Positions 61,321 to 64,000 of a DNA stretch of 64,000 bases are shown here, one piece after another. The first letter of the stretch is position 1. Every line of letters begins with the position of its first letter. The notes beneath the pieces are model-generated. The model did no database searches and was not told the DNA's origin. It was given only the letters and a program-made list of their open reading frames with translations. Location of the stretch: NCBI RefSeq assembly GCF_024460475.1, contig NZ_JANFYN010000004.1, positions 1 through 64,000 of the forward strand, given 5' to 3'. Source of the DNA: Holdemanella sp. MSK.7.32 (lineage in GTDB: Bacteria; Bacillota_I; Bacilli_A; Erysipelotrichales; Erysipelotrichaceae). A program made the translations under genes and the position numbers.

Positions 61321-62199
61321 ATGACAGCTTTTTTACAACAACTAGTCAATGGTCTATCCTTAGGAAGTATTTACGCATTGATTGCCTTAGGATATACCAT
61401 GGTTTATGGAATTATTAAATTGATCAACTTTGCACATGGAGATATCTATATGTTAGGAGCTTATTGTGCATTTCTAATAACAACATATTGCGGTTTAGGG
61501 TTTATTCCTGCACTATTAATTTCAATGATTTTCTGTGGTGTTGTAGGTGTATTGATTGAGCGCATCGCATATAAGCCACTTCGTCATGCGACTCGAATTA
61601 CCGCATTGATTACAGCAATTGGTGTAAGTTATGTCTTGGAGTATGCAACACAATATATCATGGGTAGTGAAGTAAGAACGTATCCTAAATTATTAACGAG
61701 TGCATCATTTCATTTAGGACCTGTCACAATTACGATGCAACAAGTCTATATTTTTGTCATTACTGTTATTTTAATGGTTGTTTTGCAGTTTATTGTTCAA
61801 AAGACAAAAATGGGCCGTGCCATGCGTGCTGTAAGTGTTGATGAAGATGCTGCACGTTTAATGGGTATCGATGTGGATAAAACAATTTCATTTACATTCC
61901 TTTTAGGGTCAGCTTTAGCAGGTGTTGCCGGCGTTTTAGTTGGAATTTATTATAATTCAATCAATCCTTTGATGGGAATGACACCAGGATTAAAAGCATT
62001 TATTGCTGCAGTATTTGGTGGTATTGGAAGTATTCCAGGTGCTATGATTGGTGGATTATTTATTGGGATTGCTGAAACTATGGTTACCGCATATGGTAGT
62101 TCTTTGTATAAAGATGCGATTGTCTACATTATATTGATTTTGATTTTAATCTTAAAACCAGCTGGTTTATTAGGTAAAAACGTTAGAGAGAAGGTGTAA
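61321..62199 (+). CDS. livH: Branched-chain amino acid ABC transporter permease
   Basis: A 292-residue membrane protein with about eight segments. It begins FLQQLVNGLSLGSIYALIALGYTMVYGIIKLINFAHGD in two readable blocks, the hallmark of LivH, and has FIAAVFGGIGSIPGAMIGG near the end. AAGGAGG precedes the ATG. Confidence 0.95.
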   Translation: MTAFLQQLVNGLSLGSIYALIALGYTMVYGIIKLINFAHGDIYMLGAYCAFLITTYCGLGFIPALLISMIFCGVVGVLIERIAYKPLRHATRITALITAIGVSYVLEYATQYIMGSEVRTYPKLLTSASFHLGPVTITMQQVYIFVITVILMVVLQFIVQKTKMGRAMRAVSVDEDAARLMGIDVDKTISFTFLLGSALAGVAGVLVGIYYNSINPLMGMTPGLKAFIAAVFGGIGSIPGAMIGGLFIGIAETMVTAYGSSLYKDAIVYIILILILILKPAGLLGKNVREKV

Positions 62200-62202
62200 G
62201 TC

Positions 62203-63159
62203 ATGCGTAAAGAATTATTGAATAAGGCAAATCTTGCTTGGCTTTTACTTTCTATTGTGTCTTTTGTAGTTTTAACCATTTTAATGAAAGTTGGAATAAT
62301 TGGATCTTATTATTCCATTACTCTATATAATATCTTCATTAATATTATTCTAGCTGTTTCGTTAAATTTAGTTATTGGTGTATGTGGCCAGTTTTCATTA
62401 GGACATGCTGGATTTATGTGTATTGGAGCTTATTGTGCTGGTATTATGGTAAAAATGATGCCAAATATGACGGGCTTAGCTATTGGAGTATTGATTGGCT
62501 TTGCACTTTCAACCATTGTAGCTTTGATTGTCTCTATTCCAACATTGCGTTTGAAAGGGGATTATTTGGCGATTGCGACTTTGGGTTTTGCGGAAATTGT
62601 ACGTATCCTAGTGCAAAATATGGAAATCACAAATGGAGCGGCCGGATTAAATGGAATTCCTAAATTAACTACATTTCCATTGTTGTTTGTATGTGCCGTT
62701 ATTGCTATTCTAGTTGTTTGTAACTTTACACATTCCGCTCCAGGGAGAGCCTGTTTATCGATTCGTGAAGATGAAATTGCTAGTGAGGCAATGGGTATCA
62801 ATACGACAAAGTATAAAGTTATTGCATTTGTGATTGGGGCATTATTAGCTTCATTAGCTGGTGCATTGTTCGCATGTAATTTCTATGTTATCAAACCGGA
62901 TCAATTTACTTTTAATAAGTCAATTGACATCTTAGTTATGGTCGTATTTGGTGGTATGGGCTCTATGACATCAAGTGTTTTAGCAGCTGTTGCGATTGGT
63001 ATTATCAATGTCGTTTTGGCAAACTTCTCAGAAATACGAATGATTATTTATGGTTTGGCACTAGTTGGAATTATGATTTTTAAACCGACAGGTATCTTAG
63101 GAACTAAGGAATTATCTTTTAAAAAGTTGTTTGATAAGCGAAAGGAGAAATCTGCATGA
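62203..63159 (+). CDS. livM: Branched-chain amino acid ABC transporter permease
   Basis: A 318-residue membrane protein with about nine segments and the LivM signatures GQFSLGHAGFMCIGAY, LRLKGDYLAIATLGFAEI and FGGMGSMTSSVLA. It overlaps livG by 4 bases. Confidence 0.95.
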   Translation: MRKELLNKANLAWLLLSIVSFVVLTILMKVGIIGSYYSITLYNIFINIILAVSLNLVIGVCGQFSLGHAGFMCIGAYCAGIMVKMMPNMTGLAIGVLIGFALSTIVALIVSIPTLRLKGDYLAIATLGFAEIVRILVQNMEITNGAAGLNGIPKLTTFPLLFVCAVIAILVVCNFTHSAPGRACLSIREDEIASEAMGINTTKYKVIAFVIGALLASLAGALFACNFYVIKPDQFTFNKSIDILVMVVFGGMGSMTSSVLAAVAIGIINVVLANFSEIRMIIYGLALVGIMIFKPTGILGTKELSFKKLFDKRKEKSA

Positions 63160-63935
63160 AAACGATTCTAAATGTTAAAAATCTGACAAAGAATTTTGGT
63201 GGTCTTTGTGCAGTCTCCAACGTATCAATGACAATCAATGAAGGGGAACTTATTGGTTTGATTGGACCGAATGGTGCTGGTAAAACAACATTATTCAACT
63301 TGTTGACAGGTGTATATGAACCAAGTAGTGGTTTGATTGAGTTAATGGATCAGGATAAAAGTATTCAGATTGGTGGATTGAAGCCTTATAAAATCACAAA
63401 TTTAGGAGTTGCACGAACTTTTCAAAATATTCGTTTATTTAAATCAATGACAGTCTTAGAAAATGTTAAAGTTGCGATGCATAAAAATATTCGTTATGGA
63501 ACATTAGCTGCAATTTTGCGTTTGCCTACGTATTATAAAGAAGAGAAGTGGGTCGAAGAAAAGGCGGAAGAATTATTAAAAGAAGTGGGATTGTATTCTT
63601 TAAGAAATGAATTGGCGACAAATCTTCCATATGGTAAACAAAGAAGATTAGAGATTGCACGTGCTTTGGCAATTCAACCAAAAATTCTTTATTTAGATGA
63701 GCCAGCGGCAGGTATGAATCCGCAGGAAACAAAAGAGTTAACTGAATTGATTGATCATATTCGAGAAAAATATAAATTAACCGTAATCCTGATTGAACAT
63801 GATATGTCTTTAGTTATGAAGATTTGTGAGCGTATTTATGTTTTGAACTATGGTAAAATGATAGCGAATGGTACGCCTGAAGAAATTAAACAAAATGAGT
63901 TTGTAGTTAAGGCATATTTAGGAGAGGAGATCTAG
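63156..63935 (+). CDS. livG: Branched-chain amino acid ABC transporter ATPase
   Basis: A 259-residue ATPase with Walker A GPNGAGKTT and the LivG-type Q-loop GVARTFQNIRLF. The signature is LPYGKQRR in place of LSGGQ, and Walker B is ILYLDEPAAGMNP. AAAGGAG precedes the ATG. Confidence 0.95.
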   Translation: MKTILNVKNLTKNFGGLCAVSNVSMTINEGELIGLIGPNGAGKTTLFNLLTGVYEPSSGLIELMDQDKSIQIGGLKPYKITNLGVARTFQNIRLFKSMTVLENVKVAMHKNIRYGTLAAILRLPTYYKEEKWVEEKAEELLKEVGLYSLRNELATNLPYGKQRRLEIARALAIQPKILYLDEPAAGMNPQETKELTELIDHIREKYKLTVILIEHDMSLVMKICERIYVLNYGKMIANGTPEEIKQNEFVVKAYLGEEI

Positions 63936-63936
63936 T

Positions 63937-64000
63937 ATGGCAATGTTAGAAATAAAAGATCTTCACGTACATTATGGTGTAATTGAAGCTTTAAAAGGTA
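63937..64000 (+). CDS. livF: Branched-chain amino acid ABC transporter ATPase, 5' fragment
   Basis: The first 21 codons (MAMLEIKDLHVHYGVIEALKG) are present before the window ends. The sequence and its position one base after the livG stop fit LivF, the second ATPase. GGAGAGGAG precedes the ATG. Confidence 0.88.
   Translation, partial: MAMLEIKDLHVHYGVIEALKG

Noticed and set aside
1..64000. Mollicutes genetic code (TGA read as Trp), suggested by the tmRNA tag
   Set aside because: TGA ends capA, radC, mreC and coaE at sensible positions, and Trp is encoded by TGG throughout.

Overview
The window reads as chromosomal core DNA of a low-GC, Gram-positive bacterium (Bacillota). Evidence includes strong AGGAGG-type ribosome binding sites, TTGACA/TATAAT promoters, a T-box ahead of thrS, a CIRCE operator ahead of groES-groEL, a CcpA-type cre site, DnaB/DnaI primosome genes, and the gene orders polA-mutM-coaE-dnaB-dnaI and yybS-gdpP-rplI-dnaC. 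The tmRNA encodes a long tag ending AFAA, as in Mollicutes, yet TGA is used as a normal stop codon (capA, radC, mreC, coaE). An Erysipelotrichia-like bacterium is therefore my best inference, not a proven assignment. I see no phage, insertion sequence, CRISPR array or rRNA gene.

Layout. 1-6.9 kb: tail of an unidentified gene, isoaspartyl dipeptidase (minus), an ABC-F ATPase and an EamA exporter (plus), then the minus-strand operon serC-serA-PHP phosphatase. 7.1-11.3 kb: pstS-pstC-pstA-pstB-phoU behind a phased Pho box. 11.3-18.2 kb: tRNA-Ala, capA-smpB-ssrA, a NifX-like protein, T-box-thrS, tRNAs Ser-Asp-Gly-Asp, a DUF1848 protein, a thioredoxin-fold lipoprotein and tRNA-His. 18.3-26.5 kb: radC, mreC-mreD, then polA-mutM-coaE-dnaB-dnaI. 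26.5-32.4 kb: fba, an S9 peptidase, murA, a MATE exporter and a small zinc-ribbon protein. 32.5-43.8 kb is the most accessory-like part: a small membrane protein, a 1024-residue sensor joining GGDEF, histidine kinase and receiver modules, a membrane-bound XRE regulator, a UMF1-type MFS transporter, a BadF/HgdC-like activase with its HgdB-like partner, and a CmpB-type membrane protein fused to a Nudix domain. 43.9-50.4 kb: rpsF-ssb-rpsR and yybS-gdpP-rplI-dnaC-walJ. 50.5-57.9 kb: upp and the ATP synthase operon atpZIBEFHAGDC. 58-59.9 kb: groES-groEL. 60.1-64 kb: livKHMG and the start of livF, cut by the window edge.

How the genes fit together. Serine synthesis, phosphate uptake, ribosome rescue (smpB with ssrA), replication initiation, c-di-AMP turnover (gdpP), wall precursor synthesis (murA, mreCD), ATP synthase and amino-acid uptake are each in intact, compact operons with frequent 1-28 base gene overlaps.

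The least ordinary points are these. Six genes have a -10 box only 5-6 bases before the ATG and no usable Shine-Dalgarno site, which suggests leaderless mRNAs. A PHP phosphatase closes the serCA operon where a phosphoserine phosphatase would be expected. The membrane-Nudix and GGDEF-kinase-receiver proteins have unusual domain combinations. The ATP synthase c subunit carries a sodium-type ligand set, and ThrS lacks its TGS domain.
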